A DNA stretch of 64,000 nucleotides, taken from positions 248,001-312,000 of the forward strand of contig JAKLGA010000003.1 of NCBI GenBank assembly GCA_022710975.1, in the 5' to 3' direction. The notes under the pieces were generated by a model. It worked only from the letters and a program-made list of their open reading frames with translations, did not search any database and had not been told where the DNA came from. Positions 40,922-49,262 of this stretch are shown one piece after another. The position numbers and the translations under genes were made by a program. This DNA comes from Myxococcota bacterium (GTDB lineage Bacteria; Myxococcota; B64-G9). The first letter of the stretch is position 1. Every line of letters begins with the position of its first letter.

Positions 40922-42223
40922 ATGAGCTCGCAGCCCGGCGCGCCACCCGATCTCGAGGCCCTGCGCCGCGCCGGCCGCCCGCGGCTGGCCGCGCTGCTCG
41001 AGGGCCTGTGGGGCGTGCCGCTCCTCGAGCACTCCCTGCGGCTGCACGCCCACCGGCCGGCGCTGCCGCTCGAGCCCGAGCTGGAGGAGGCCTTCTTCCT
41101 GGAGCTGCTCCGGCTGGGTACCGATCCGGACGTACTCGAGGCCGCCCTGGCCGATCTGCGCGCCCGGCGGGTGCTGATGACCGCCACCCACCTGACCGCC
41201 AGCGAGGGGCCCACCTTCCTGGCCGTGCACCGGGCCGCCAGCCTGGGCCTGCCCGCGGGGGTGCCCTACCTGGTGGGCGCCTACGCCAACGTGCCCTTCT
41301 CCAGCGCGGCCTGGTCGGGCTGCCTGAGCCACAGCGACCGGCACAACCTGAGCGAGCTGCTCGAGCCCGCCAGCGAGACCTTCCGAGCCCTCTCGCGGGA
41401 CGAGGCGCAGCGCGCCCTCGACACCCGGGCGGGCCACGAGCGGCGGGTGTCGCTGGTGCGGGGCTCCCAGCGGGACGCGCGGGTGTACCGGGCGGGCGTG
41501 GCTCAGAAGCTGCGCGAGGTGCGCGCCGCCCTGCGGCCGCCGCTGGCCGGGCTGCTGCCACCGGTCACGGGCGAGAGCTTCACCGCCTGGGCGCTGGCGG
41601 CCAGCCAGGCGGTGCTCGCCCGGGTGCTGCCCGGGGTGTCCCCGGTGTACCTGGATCTCACCGAGGTGGCGGCCGCCTACCTGCAGCGGGTGCTGCCGCG
41701 GGCCGCCCACCCGGTCGCCCGGCTGCTGTTCGACCCGGCGGTGCGCGCGCGCGCGCTGGGCGCGCTCGGGGATCTCGCGCTGTTCGGCGCGGACGAGGCC
41801 CGCCGGAAGGGCGAGCGCTGGGCGCCGGTGAACGAGCAGGGCGGGCGGCTGGTCGGCGCCGGCCTGGAGCTCCCGCTCGCGCCTGGCCCGGTGGTCGAGG
41901 CGCTGCGCGCCGGCCGGCTGGCCCCCGGGCTGCTCTTGACCTTCGCGCCGCTGTGCGCCCTGTCCGGCTTCCGCTGCCTGGGCTCGTTCGAGCAGGTCGA
42001 GTACCTGCCGCGGGTCAAGGCGGCGCTCGAGGTGGCGGGCTGCTTCCCCGCGGACGCGCTCGCGGCCATGGACTGCGACGCGCTCGCCACCGGGCGGTGC
42101 GTGGACCGGGCCGGCAAGCCCGTCTGGCCGCTCGATCTGGTGCTGGGCACCCGCTGGAGCTTCCCCGAGGAGACCACGGTGGGCGCGTGGCTCGCGCCGC
42201 TCTGGCCGAGGCTCACCTCTTAA
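40922..42223 (+). CDS. Unknown 433-residue protein
   Basis: I do not recognise this protein. It is Ala/Leu-rich with no signal peptide or clear membrane segment. A first domain (about 1-130) ends with a strongly conserved-looking stretch ATHLTASEGPTFLAVHRAA. The next part reads YLVGAYANVPFSSAAWSGC, LSHSDRHNLSELL and LVRGSQRDARVYRAG. The centre (about 215-330) is helical, and the end has GFRCLGSFEQVEYLPRVK, two CDALATGRC-type Cys and WPLDLVLGTRW. The many His, Ser and Asp residues in the 80-150 region suggest an enzyme. It is 10 bases downstream of the steroid-reductase-like gene, so a linked pathway step is possible. Its stop overlaps the stop of convergent hemW by 4 bases. Confidence 0.7.
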   Translation: MSSQPGAPPDLEALRRAGRPRLAALLEGLWGVPLLEHSLRLHAHRPALPLEPELEEAFFLELLRLGTDPDVLEAALADLRARRVLMTATHLTASEGPTFLAVHRAASLGLPAGVPYLVGAYANVPFSSAAWSGCLSHSDRHNLSELLEPASETFRALSRDEAQRALDTRAGHERRVSLVRGSQRDARVYRAGVAQKLREVRAALRPPLAGLLPPVTGESFTAWALAASQAVLARVLPGVSPVYLDLTEVAAAYLQRVLPRAAHPVARLLFDPAVRARALGALGDLALFGADEARRKGERWAPVNEQGGRLVGAGLELPLAPGPVVEALRAGRLAPGLLLTFAPLCALSGFRCLGSFEQVEYLPRVKAALEVAGCFPADALAAMDCDALATGRCVDRAGKPVWPLDLVLGTRWSFPEETTVGAWLAPLWPRLTS

Positions 42224-43329
42224 GCCAGCATGCGAGCGATGGCGTCGGCCACCAGGAAGCCGCGCGGGGTGGGCAGGACGCGGTCGGGCAGCAGCTGGAC
42301 CCGGCCCTCGGCCTCGAGGCGGGTCAGCAGCGCCGGGGCGCCCGGGTTCTGCGCGGCCACCTGCAGCGAGACCCCCTCCACGGTGCGCAGCCCCAGCGCC
42401 AGCTCCTCCAGCCGGAGCTGGCCCGCGTCCAGCGTCTCGAACCCCTGCATGGGCAAGCGCCCGGCGTCGAGCGCCGCCAGGTAGGCGTCCAGGGTGCGGT
42501 GGTTCCAGGAGCGGCTGTGGCCCTCGAAGGAGTGGGCCGCGGGCCCCAGCCCCAGGTAGGGCTCCCCGTGCCAGTACTTCTGGTTGTGGCGCGAGCGGTG
42601 GGCGGGCCCGAGGGCGAAGTTGGACACCTCGTAGTGCTCGTAGCCGCGCCGGGTGAGCAGCTCCGAGGTGCGCAGGTACAGCTCGGCCTGCACCGCCTCG
42701 CTGGGCAGCTCGAACTCGCCCGCCTTGGCGGCCTGGCCGAGCGGCGTGTGCTCGTCCAGCGTCAGGCCGTAGCAGGAGATGTGCTCGGGCTCGAAGTCGA
42801 GCGCGGCCTCGAGGTTCTGGCGCCAGGGCTCCCAGTCCTGCAGCGGCAGCCCGTGGATGAGATCCACCCCCAGGCTGGCGAAGCCCTGGTGGCGCACCCG
42901 GCGCAGCGCCGCCCGGGCCTGGCTGACCGAGTGCCGCCGGCGCAGGAAGCGCAGCTCGCGCTCGTCGAAGCTCTGCACCCCCACGCTGATGCGGTTCACC
43001 CCCAGGGCGGCCAGCGCGTCCAGCAGCGGCTGGCCGAGGTCCGCGGGGTTGGCCTCCAGGGTGATCTCGGCCCCGGGCTCCAGGGTGAGGGCGCTCCTGA
43101 GGCCCATGACCAGGGTGGCCAGCTCGTCAGGCGAGAGGCTGGACGGCGTGCCGCCGCCCAGGTAGAGGGTGTCGTAGGCCGGGTGGGCCTCCCGGCGCAG
43201 GTGGGCCTCGCGCTCGATCGCCCCCAGGTAGGCCGGGATGCGCTCGGGGGCGCACTCCGAGTAGAAGTCGCAGTACGGGCACTTGGTCCGGCAGAAGGGC
43301 ACGTGGACGTACAGGCCGGGGCGGAGCAT
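42220..43329 (-). CDS. hemW: HemW, radical SAM haem chaperone (coproporphyrinogen oxidase-like)
   Basis: A 369-residue protein from ATG 43329 (GGGAG upstream). The radical SAM [4Fe-4S] site is CRTKCPYC near the N-terminus (residues 13-20), within LYVHVPFCRTKCPYCDFYS. Other blocks are YLGGGTPSSL (SAM), LEANPADL, RISVGVQSFDE, GVDLIHGLPLQ, ISCYGLTLDEHTPL and NQKYWHGEPYLGLGPAAHSF. The Cys set and lack of HemN N-terminal features favour HemW over true anaerobic coproporphyrinogen oxidase. HemW binds haem and helps insert it into target proteins. It lies 11 bases downstream of lepA; this pairing is common in bacteria, and the genes are probably co-transcribed. Confidence 0.95.
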   Translation of the reverse strand: MLRPGLYVHVPFCRTKCPYCDFYSECAPERIPAYLGAIEREAHLRREAHPAYDTLYLGGGTPSSLSPDELATLVMGLRSALTLEPGAEITLEANPADLGQPLLDALAALGVNRISVGVQSFDERELRFLRRRHSVSQARAALRRVRHQGFASLGVDLIHGLPLQDWEPWRQNLEAALDFEPEHISCYGLTLDEHTPLGQAAKAGEFELPSEAVQAELYLRTSELLTRRGYEHYEVSNFALGPAHRSRHNQKYWHGEPYLGLGPAAHSFEGHSRSWNHRTLDAYLAALDAGRLPMQGFETLDAGQLRLEELALGLRTVEGVSLQVAAQNPGAPALLTRLEAEGRVQLLPDRVLPTPRGFLVADAIARMLA

Positions 43330-43340
43330 CGCGTCTCCCG

Positions 43341-45137
43341 TCAATCCCCGTCGGTCTTCAGCACGGCCACGAAGGCGCTCTGTGGGATCTCGACCTGACC
43401 CACCATCTTCATGCGCGCCTTGCCCTTCTTCTGCTTCTCGAGCAGCTTCCGCTTGCGGGTGATGTCGCCGCCGTAGCACTTGGCGGTGACGTCCTTGCGG
43501 AAGGCGGAGACGGTGGTGCGGGCGATGATCTGCCCGCCGATGGCGCCCTGGATGGCGATCTTGAACTGCTGGCGCGGGATCTCCTCCTCCAGCCGCTCGC
43601 AGATCTGCAGCGCGCGCTGGCGGGAGCGATCGCGGTGCACCATGCACGAGAGCGCGTCGACCGGCTCGCCGTTGACCAGGATGTCCACCTTGCACAGGCT
43701 GCTCTCGCGGTAGCCGATCAGCTCGTAGTCGAACGAGCCGTAGCCCTGGGTGACGCTCTTCAAGCGGTCGTAGAAGTCGAAGATCACCTCGGCCAGCGGC
43801 ATGTCGAACTTGATCTCGATGCGCCCCGGGGCGGGGTAGGTGAAGGTCGAGTTCTCGCCCCGGCGCTCCAGGCAGAGCGTCATCACCGCGCCCATGTAGC
43901 GCTCGGGGATCATGATGCTGGTGCGGATGTAGGGCTCCTCGGACTTCTCGATCAGGCCCGGATCCGGGTAGTAGGCCGGGTTGTCCACCACCACCTGCTT
44001 GCCGTCCTGGAGGGTGTAGCGGTACTGGACGCTCGGCATGGTCATGATGATGGACTGGTCGAACTCCCGCTCCAGGCGCTCCTGGACGATCTCCAGGTGC
44101 AGCAGCCCCAGGAAGCCGCAGCGGAAGCCCTGGCCGAGCGCCACCGAGGAGTCCTTCTGGTAGATCAGCGAGGCGTCGTTGAGCTTGTACTTGGCCAGCG
44201 CGTCCACCAGCCCCGGGTAGTCGTCCGAGGAGATGGGGTAGACGGAGGAGAACACCACCGGCTTGACTTCCTTGAAGCCGGGCAGCAGCGCGGCGCACGG
44301 GCGGGCCTCCAGGGTCACGGTGTCGCCGATGGCCACGTCCGAGACCGTCTTGATGCCCGCGATCAGGTAGCCCACCTCGCCCGCCACCAGCTCCTTGCAA
44401 GGCACCCGGCGGATCTTGAAGCGGCCGACCTCCTCGACCTTGTAGGTGGACTTGTTGGCCATGAAGCGGATCACGTCGCCGGGTTTCAGCCGGCCGTTCT
44501 TCACCCGGAAGGCGACCACCGTGCCGCGGAACGGGTCGTAGTGGGCGTCGAACACCAGGCACGAGAGCGGCTCGTCCTCCGCGCCAGTGGGCCCGGGGAT
44601 GCGGGTGACGATGGCCTCCAGCAGCTCGTCCACGCCCTGGCCGGTCTTGCCCGAGCACAGCACCACGTCGTCCGAGTCCAGCCCCAGCTCGCTGTCGATC
44701 TGCTCGCGGATCCGGTCGAGGTCCATGCCGGGGAGATCGATCTTGTTGATCACCGGGACGATCGCGAGGTCGTGCTCGAGCGCCGCGTACAGGTGGGCGA
44801 GCGTCTGGGCCTCGACCCCCTGGCCGGCGTCCACCAGCAGCACCACGCCCTCGCAGGCCGCCAGGGCCCGGCTGACCTCGTAGGTGAAGTCCACGTGGCC
44901 CGGGGTGTCGATCAGGTTGAGCTCGTAGTCCACCCCGTCCTTGGCCGTGTACTGCATGGTCACGGTGTTGGACTTGATGGTGATGCCGCGCTCGCGCTCG
45001 ATGTCCAGGTTGTCCAGCATCTGATCGCGGAACTCGCGCTGCTCGATCAGCCCGGCCCGCTGGATGAAGCGGTCGGCCAGCGTGCTCTTGCCGTGGTCGA
45101 TGTGGGCCACGATGGAGAAGTTGCGGATCTGCTTCAT
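43341..45137 (-). CDS. lepA: Elongation factor 4 (LepA), ribosome back-translocating GTPase
   Basis: The 598-residue protein has the normal LepA length and order. The G domain shows AHIDHGKST (G1), RGITIKS (G2), DTPGHVDF (G3) and NKIDLP (G4). Domains II and III follow, then the LepA-specific C-terminal domain with YGGDITRKRKLLEKQKKGKARMK and VEIPQSAF. ATG 45137 is preceded by AGGTGG at 8 bases. It acts on the ribosome during translation and initiation under stress. A TTGACA promoter lies upstream. It heads the lepA-hemW operon. Confidence 0.97.
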   Translation of the reverse strand: MKQIRNFSIVAHIDHGKSTLADRFIQRAGLIEQREFRDQMLDNLDIERERGITIKSNTVTMQYTAKDGVDYELNLIDTPGHVDFTYEVSRALAACEGVVLLVDAGQGVEAQTLAHLYAALEHDLAIVPVINKIDLPGMDLDRIREQIDSELGLDSDDVVLCSGKTGQGVDELLEAIVTRIPGPTGAEDEPLSCLVFDAHYDPFRGTVVAFRVKNGRLKPGDVIRFMANKSTYKVEEVGRFKIRRVPCKELVAGEVGYLIAGIKTVSDVAIGDTVTLEARPCAALLPGFKEVKPVVFSSVYPISSDDYPGLVDALAKYKLNDASLIYQKDSSVALGQGFRCGFLGLLHLEIVQERLEREFDQSIIMTMPSVQYRYTLQDGKQVVVDNPAYYPDPGLIEKSEEPYIRTSIMIPERYMGAVMTLCLERRGENSTFTYPAPGRIEIKFDMPLAEVIFDFYDRLKSVTQGYGSFDYELIGYRESSLCKVDILVNGEPVDALSCMVHRDRSRQRALQICERLEEEIPRQQFKIAIQGAIGGQIIARTTVSAFRKDVTAKCYGGDITRKRKLLEKQKKGKARMKMVGQVEIPQSAFVAVLKTDGD

Positions 45138-45162
45138 CGGTCGACCACCTAGGCGACCTGCG

Positions 45163-45192
45163 TACTTAGCCTCCGGCGGGCTCGCCTGTCAA
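45163..45192 (-). promoter_or_regulatory. Sigma-70-like promoter of lepA
   Basis: On the minus strand a perfect TTGACA (45192-45187) and TAAGTA (45168-45163) are 18 bases apart, 25 bases before ATG 45137. The bases after the -35 (GGCGAGCCCGCC) resemble those of the promoter at 1031-1060. Confidence 0.6.
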
Positions 45193-45453
45193 CTCCGGGC
45201 TGCCCGCCTGACGTCGGGACCCCGCCGGTCACCGCGTCCACGAGCTGCCCGGAGAGGATGGCCTGCTCCGCCGCTCCGCGTGTGCCCCGGGGGCACGCGG
45301 GTTGCCATGGTGCGTCGCTGACGCCGGGATCGTGTCGGGGCTGCGTGACGCGGCGCACGCGATGATCTCTTGCGTTTCCCGTCAGATGGCCGCCCCGCCG
45401 GGCGCGGGTACCCTTTTCGCAATGTAGGCCGGCGAGCGAGGGAGGAGGACCCC
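45193..45453. other. Intergenic region between lepA and the lipoprotein array
   Basis: Together with the lepA promoter this makes a 316-base gap. It contains a GTGCCCC/GGGGCAC palindrome (45282-45296) that could be an operator or hairpin. No gene, RNA or clear promoter for the array was recognised. GGGAGGAGGA at 45440-45449 is the ribosome-binding site of the first array gene. Confidence 0.4.
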
Positions 45454-46170
45454 ATGAACGCGAGATCGCTGCTCTTGCTCTCGGCCCTGGCGCTGGCGCC
45501 GTTCGGCTGCTCGTTCACCTACGTGATCCAGCCCGAGGAGATGGCGCGGGCCACCCGCGAGCTCGTGCGCGGCGGCGAGGCGCGGGTGCGAGCCCGGGCG
45601 AGTGACGGCCGCGAGGTGATCGTCCGGCTCGAGCGCGACGCCCGGATCAATCCCCTGGATGACCAGGGCAGCTACCTCGACGAGAGCGAGCTGCGCCCAG
45701 CCGATCGCACCGGGGTGCCCCGCCGGTCCCCGGCAGCCTACGAGTACACCCACCGAAACCTGGGGGTGCCGCTCCTGGCGGGCGGGCTGGGCCTGCTCGC
45801 CGGAGGCATCGCCATCCAGGGGATCTACGGGTTGGACGAGGCCGGGTACGCCATCCCGCTGGTCGGGCCGGTGCTGGCCATGCAGCACAACTTCACATTC
45901 CAGGAGGAGCCCTGCTCGGACGAGGCCATCTACTGCTTCGATGGACTGGGTGAGGCGGTCCACAGGCTGATGGGGGTCGGCAACCTGCTCACCCTGCTCA
46001 TGCAGGTGGCCGGGATGGGGGTGGCCGTCGGCGGGGCGATCGCCTGGCGGGGTGCGCCCGAGGGGGCGATACCTCCTGGCCTTGCCTCGGCCGACACCTT
46101 GACCTTCACCCTCGAGCCCATCTCCTACGGGGACGGAGGTGGTGGGGGCGCGTTCACCCTGCGGTTCTGA
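45454..46170 (+). CDS. Array lipoprotein 1 (divergent member)
   Basis: A 238-residue exported protein from ATG 45454. The signal peptide ends PFGC, a weak lipobox with Cys19. After it comes the array motif in the form FTYVIQPEEMARATREL, then the polar domain EARVRARASDGREVIVRLE. It has the first hydrophobic segment (LAGGLGLLAGGIAIQGIYG), the central motif AIPLVGPVLAM, two Cys (EEPCSDEAIYC), the second segment (LLTLLMQVAGMGVAVGGAI) and the ending TFTLEPISYGDGG followed by GGGAFTLRF. Members of this array have no family name known to me. It is most similar to members 2 and 3. Its role is unknown; membrane anchorage is inferred from the lipid signal and two hydrophobic helices. Confidence 0.78.
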   Translation: MNARSLLLLSALALAPFGCSFTYVIQPEEMARATRELVRGGEARVRARASDGREVIVRLERDARINPLDDQGSYLDESELRPADRTGVPRRSPAAYEYTHRNLGVPLLAGGLGLLAGGIAIQGIYGLDEAGYAIPLVGPVLAMQHNFTFQEEPCSDEAIYCFDGLGEAVHRLMGVGNLLTLLMQVAGMGVAVGGAIAWRGAPEGAIPPGLASADTLTFTLEPISYGDGGGGGAFTLRF

Positions 46171-46188
46171 ACCGAACCTCCCCGCGGG

Positions 46189-46218
46189 TTGCGGTGGCCG
46201 TGCTCTCCCGGGTACTAT
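46189..46218 (+). promoter_or_regulatory. Promoter of array lipoprotein 2
   Basis: TTGCGG (46189-46194) and TACTAT (46213-46218) are 18 bases apart, 28 bases before ATG 46247. It lies in the only sizeable gap between members 1 and 2. Confidence 0.5.
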
Positions 46219-46246
46219 CTCTCCAGGGGAGCCAGGAGAGGTCGAC

Positions 46247-46930
46247 ATGCGGGCGGTGTTCGGGCGTGGGTGCGTGCTGGCGGTCGTGTGCGCCTGGCTG
46301 GCGTGCTCGGCGGGCTGCGACCGGCGCTACGTGATCTCCGGCGCCGAGGCCCTGCGGGTGAGCGGGGAGCTCTCGGCCCGCGGGGTGGCCGAGGTGCGCG
46401 CCATGGACGAGCAGGCGCGCGAGGTGCACATCCAGGTGCGCGCCTCGGACGACTACACCCTGGAGCGGGATGGCTGGTACCAGGGCTCCATCCTGCCCAC
46501 GGACCGGGAGTCGCTCGGCCAGGTGAGCCAGGTGGTGCTGTACCACGACCAGCCAGGCGACGACATGGTGATGGGCGGCCTGTGGGCCATGCTGCCGGGC
46601 GTGGCGACCTCGATCATCGTGGCCGCGGCCACCGAGGACTGGCGCTTCGGGCTGCCGATCCTGGGCTCGGCCTGGGCCCTGGCCGAGGGCATCGAGCAGG
46701 CCAGCGAGGCCGGCGATGACGGGGGGGACGTCGTGGGGGGCCTGGGCGCGGCCTTCAGCGCCCTGCACCTGGCCGGGCAGCTCGCGGGGCTGGTGCTCAT
46801 CATCTACGGCGGGGTGGTGTGGGGCGAGGGGCGGGAGGTCGAGGGCGAGCCCGGGATCCAGGGCCTCACCTTCGCGCCGATCACCTTCGACCAGGGCGGG
46901 CTGGGTGGGTCGTTCGGTTTCCAGTTCTAG
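46247..46930 (+). CDS. Array lipoprotein 2 (divergent member)
   Basis: A 227-residue protein from ATG 46247 (AGGAGAGG upstream). The signal peptide is followed by Cys20 or Cys24 (SAGC), then RRYVISGAEALRVSGEL and the polar domain AEVRAMDEQAREVHIQVRAS. The first hydrophobic segment reads GGLWAMLPGVATSIIVAAA, the central motif is degenerate (GLPILGSAWAL), and the second segment is LAGQLAGLVLIIYGGVVWG. The end is LTFAPITFDQGGLGGSFGFQF, so the terminal Phe is preserved. It is separated from member 3 by only 10 bases. The central Pro-Leu-x-Gly-Pro-x-Tyr motif is the least well kept of the set. Confidence 0.78.
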   Translation: MRAVFGRGCVLAVVCAWLACSAGCDRRYVISGAEALRVSGELSARGVAEVRAMDEQAREVHIQVRASDDYTLERDGWYQGSILPTDRESLGQVSQVVLYHDQPGDDMVMGGLWAMLPGVATSIIVAAATEDWRFGLPILGSAWALAEGIEQASEAGDDGGDVVGGLGAAFSALHLAGQLAGLVLIIYGGVVWGEGREVEGEPGIQGLTFAPITFDQGGLGGSFGFQF

Positions 46931-46940
46931 GAGAAGGACG

Positions 46941-47522
46941 ATGCGTCTGCCGAGCCTGTGCTGCTCCTTGCTGGTCCTGCTCACGGTCGCGGGCTGCGGG
47001 CCAGAGAGGTACTTCATCCCGGCCCGGGAGGCCCGGCGCGCGGCCGAGGCCCTGCGCGCCGGGGACGAGACCGTGGTGCGCGGGGTGGAGCCCGACGGCC
47101 GCGAGGTGCGCCTGCGGCTCCGGGCCGGGGACTGGTTCACCGTCACCCACCCTGGCTACGAGCACGAGAGCGGCGGGCCGGAGCTGCTGGCCAGGGTCGC
47201 GGACGCGGACCGGGTGGAGGTCGAGCCGGACCTCGCGGGCCACGACCAGGTCTTCCTGGGCCTGGGGATCCTGGGCGGCAGCCTGCTGCGCGGGGTGATC
47301 GCGGCCGCGACCCAGGGCGAGGCCATGTCGTTCGTGCCGTTCGCCGGGCCCATCTTCGAGCTGCAGCGGGGCAGGGGGCAGGAGGAGGGCCTGCCGGACA
47401 ACGGCTTCGTCGCCCTCTCGGCCATCTCCCTCGCGGTGCAGGCCGTGGGGCTGGCCGTGCTGGTCTGGGGTTGCGCGGTCTGGGAGCCCGAGCGCGGGTC
47501 GCCGTTCGCCATCCGCTTCTAG
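46941..47522 (+). CDS. Array lipoprotein 3 (short member)
   Basis: At 193 residues this is the shortest member, from ATG 46941 with AGGAGAAGG upstream. The lipobox is VAGC (Cys19). The array motif reads ERYFIPAREARRAAEALRAG and the polar domain TVVRGVEPDGREVRLRLRAGD. The first hydrophobic segment (LGLGILGGSLLRGVIAAAT) leads to SFVPFAGPIFEL, the second is LSAISLAVQAVGLAVLVWGCAVW, and the protein ends SPFAIRF without the glycine-rich run of its relatives. A strong hairpin right after the stop closes this first sub-cluster of three. Confidence 0.78.
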   Translation: MRLPSLCCSLLVLLTVAGCGPERYFIPAREARRAAEALRAGDETVVRGVEPDGREVRLRLRAGDWFTVTHPGYEHESGGPELLARVADADRVEVEPDLAGHDQVFLGLGILGGSLLRGVIAAATQGEAMSFVPFAGPIFELQRGRGQEEGLPDNGFVALSAISLAVQAVGLAVLVWGCAVWEPERGSPFAIRF

Positions 47523-47531
47523 CGGCGTGCC

Positions 47532-47558
47532 GGCGTGACCGGAAAAACCGGTCACGCC
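47532..47558 (+). terminator. Perfect hairpin after array lipoprotein 3
   Basis: GGCGTGACCGG (47532-47542) and CCGGTCACGCC (47548-47558) form an 11-base-pair stem with an AAAAA loop, starting 9 bases after the stop codon. No U-run follows, so termination would be Rho-assisted or the site may have another role. Confidence 0.55.
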
Positions 47559-47690
47559 CCCGGCCTCGCCCACCTCCGTCCCTGCTCGTCGGTCAGACGA
47601 AGCCGAGCCAATCCAGGGGGTTGTCTCTCACGTCCGGGCTGGCCCACGGGTTGCTTCGCCCCACGCCGAACCAATCACGGGAGGTGCGGG

Positions 47691-48314
47691 ATGACGCGGA
47701 CCGAGGGGTGGGTGGGGCGGCGGGAGCGGGGGCTCGGCTGGATCGGACTGGGGCTGGTCCTGGCCATGTTCTGGGCGGGAGCGGCCTCGGCCACGGGGGC
47801 TGGTGCGGCCAGACCGGAGGCCGGGCGCACCCCGGACGCGGCCGTGTTCTGGGGCCCGGGCTACGTGTTCAGCCTCGTGGCCCCCAGGGGGTTCGTGGTG
47901 GACGAGGCCGCGGGGCGCGAGCACGGCTACGAGGCCTTCGTCGTGCCCGCCGCGCCCGAGGCGCCGGACCTGTTGATCGCCGTGGAGGTGATCCGCCGCG
48001 GGCCCACGGGCGACCCCTCGGCCGCGGAGCTGGCGCGGGAGGAGGTCCACACCTACCGGCTCACGGACCGGGGCGCGGAGCAACGCGAGCCCGCGCCGCT
48101 GGAGACGCGCGATGGCCGCCGGCCGGTCCTCAGCCACCACTACGTGCCGCGCTGGAGGGAGCACCACCTGTCGGCCTACTTCGAGGAGCGCGTGGCGGTG
48201 GTGCGCCTGTTCATGGCCGTGCCGGCCGAGCAGCTCCCGGCCGGGGCGCTCGAGGCCTTCGCCAGCCTGGTGTCCTCCTACCGCTTCGTCACCGACCGGG
48301 TGGCCTTCGAGTGA
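47691..48314 (+). CDS. Exported hypothetical protein inserted in the lipoprotein array
   Basis: The 207-residue protein starts at ATG 47691 after GGGAGG. It has a signal peptide (GLGLVLAMFWAGAASA) but no lipobox and lacks all array motifs. The mature part has GPGYVFSLVAPRGFVVDEAA, ELAREEVHTYRL, RRPVLSHHYVP, LSAYFEERVAVVRLFMAVP and LEAFASLVSSYRFV, a pattern like small secreted alpha/beta proteins of the DUF1795/PsbP-like type that measure the tolerance of a surface value; this comparison is weak. It separates the divergent members (1-3) from the closely related ones (4-7). Confidence 0.75.
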   Translation: MTRTEGWVGRRERGLGWIGLGLVLAMFWAGAASATGAGAARPEAGRTPDAAVFWGPGYVFSLVAPRGFVVDEAAGREHGYEAFVVPAAPEAPDLLIAVEVIRRGPTGDPSAAELAREEVHTYRLTDRGAEQREPAPLETRDGRRPVLSHHYVPRWREHHLSAYFEERVAVVRLFMAVPAEQLPAGALEAFASLVSSYRFVTDRVAFE

Positions 48315-48500
48315 GCGGCCCCCTGTGAGCCATCGGCACGCGCGTCCCGGCCGGCCTCACGGCCCTGGGCGGCGATGTGCTCGCGGTCACACCCCGGAAA
48401 TCCGAAAAACGATGCAGGAACAGGGACGAAGGAGGTCCTGACGGCCTGCGGCATCCTTCCTGCTATCTGCTCGGTCGTGCTTCGAGAGAGGGAGGCTGCC

Positions 48501-49247
48501 ATGTCGAAGACCTGGTCGTTCGCCGGTCTGGTCGCGGTCCTCACGCTCGGTGCCCTCGGCGCGGGCTGCACGACGAAGACCTACACCCTGAAGCCCGAGG
48601 AGGCCCGGCGGGTGGCCGAGGCGCTGCAGAGCCAGGAGGAGGTCGAGGCGGTTGCGGTGGACGAGGAGGACGGGCTGGTCCGCATCCGCCTGACCGCCGG
48701 AGACACGCTTCGGCTCCAGGCGCCAGGTGGCTCGGTGGCATTCGAGGTGCCCGCCGCCCAGGCTGCCCAGGCGCTCCCGCCCGGCGCTTTCCTCAGCGTG
48801 GAGCAGAGCAACGCAGGGAGCGTGCGGCTGGCCTCCGGGCTGCTCATGCTGGCGACGGGCTATGGCCTGAGCTTCCTGGGAGCGGCTCAGACCGGTGACT
48901 GGGTCGGCGTGGTCCCGCTGGCCGGCCCGGTCTACACCATGGCCTCGGGCGCGAGCGGCTCCCTCCTGTGCGGCCTCGGCGAGGACCCCCACAGCCGCTG
49001 CGAGAAGAGCTACGGGACGGTGTTCGCCTCGGTGGCCAGCCTGGCCATGCAGAGCGCGGGCCTGGCCCTGACCATCGCCGGCGCGGTCGAAGGCGGCTGG
49101 GATCGCGAGGTGTACCGCGCCCCCGGGCAGGTGCGGCCAGGGGAGGGCCAGGGCACCGGGGAGGGCGGCCTGGGGGTCACGGTGAGTTTCGAACCGGTGG
49201 TCAGCCCGGACGGGGCCGTGGGCGGCGTGCTGACGGGGCGCTTCTAG
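48501..49247 (+). CDS. Array lipoprotein 4
   Basis: The 248-residue protein starts at ATG 48501 behind AGGGAGG. The lipobox LGAGC gives Cys23. Directly after it stands the array motif TKTYTLKPEEARRVAEAL, then the polar domain VEAVAVDEEDGLVRIRLTAG with DTLRL. A Pro-Gly-Ala turn and SLLMLATGYG-like first hydrophobic segment lead to GVVPLAGPVYTMASG. Two Cys (LLCGLGEDPHSRC) lie in the loop, the second segment is SLAMQSAGLALTIAGAV with WDREVYRAPGQ behind it, and the end is SFEPVVSPDGAVGGVLTGRF. It is the first gene of the tight sub-cluster 4-7, and only 15 bases separate it from member 5. Confidence 0.82.
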   Translation: MSKTWSFAGLVAVLTLGALGAGCTTKTYTLKPEEARRVAEALQSQEEVEAVAVDEEDGLVRIRLTAGDTLRLQAPGGSVAFEVPAAQAAQALPPGAFLSVEQSNAGSVRLASGLLMLATGYGLSFLGAAQTGDWVGVVPLAGPVYTMASGASGSLLCGLGEDPHSRCEKSYGTVFASVASLAMQSAGLALTIAGAVEGGWDREVYRAPGQVRPGEGQGTGEGGLGVTVSFEPVVSPDGAVGGVLTGRF

Positions 49248-49262
49248 CGCGGGAGGTGCGGG

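Noticed and set aside
45282-45296. GTGCCCC-G-GGGGCAC palindrome as a terminator or riboswitch
   Set aside because: One-base loop, no U-run and a position far from any stop codon. It is kept only as a remark in the gap entry.
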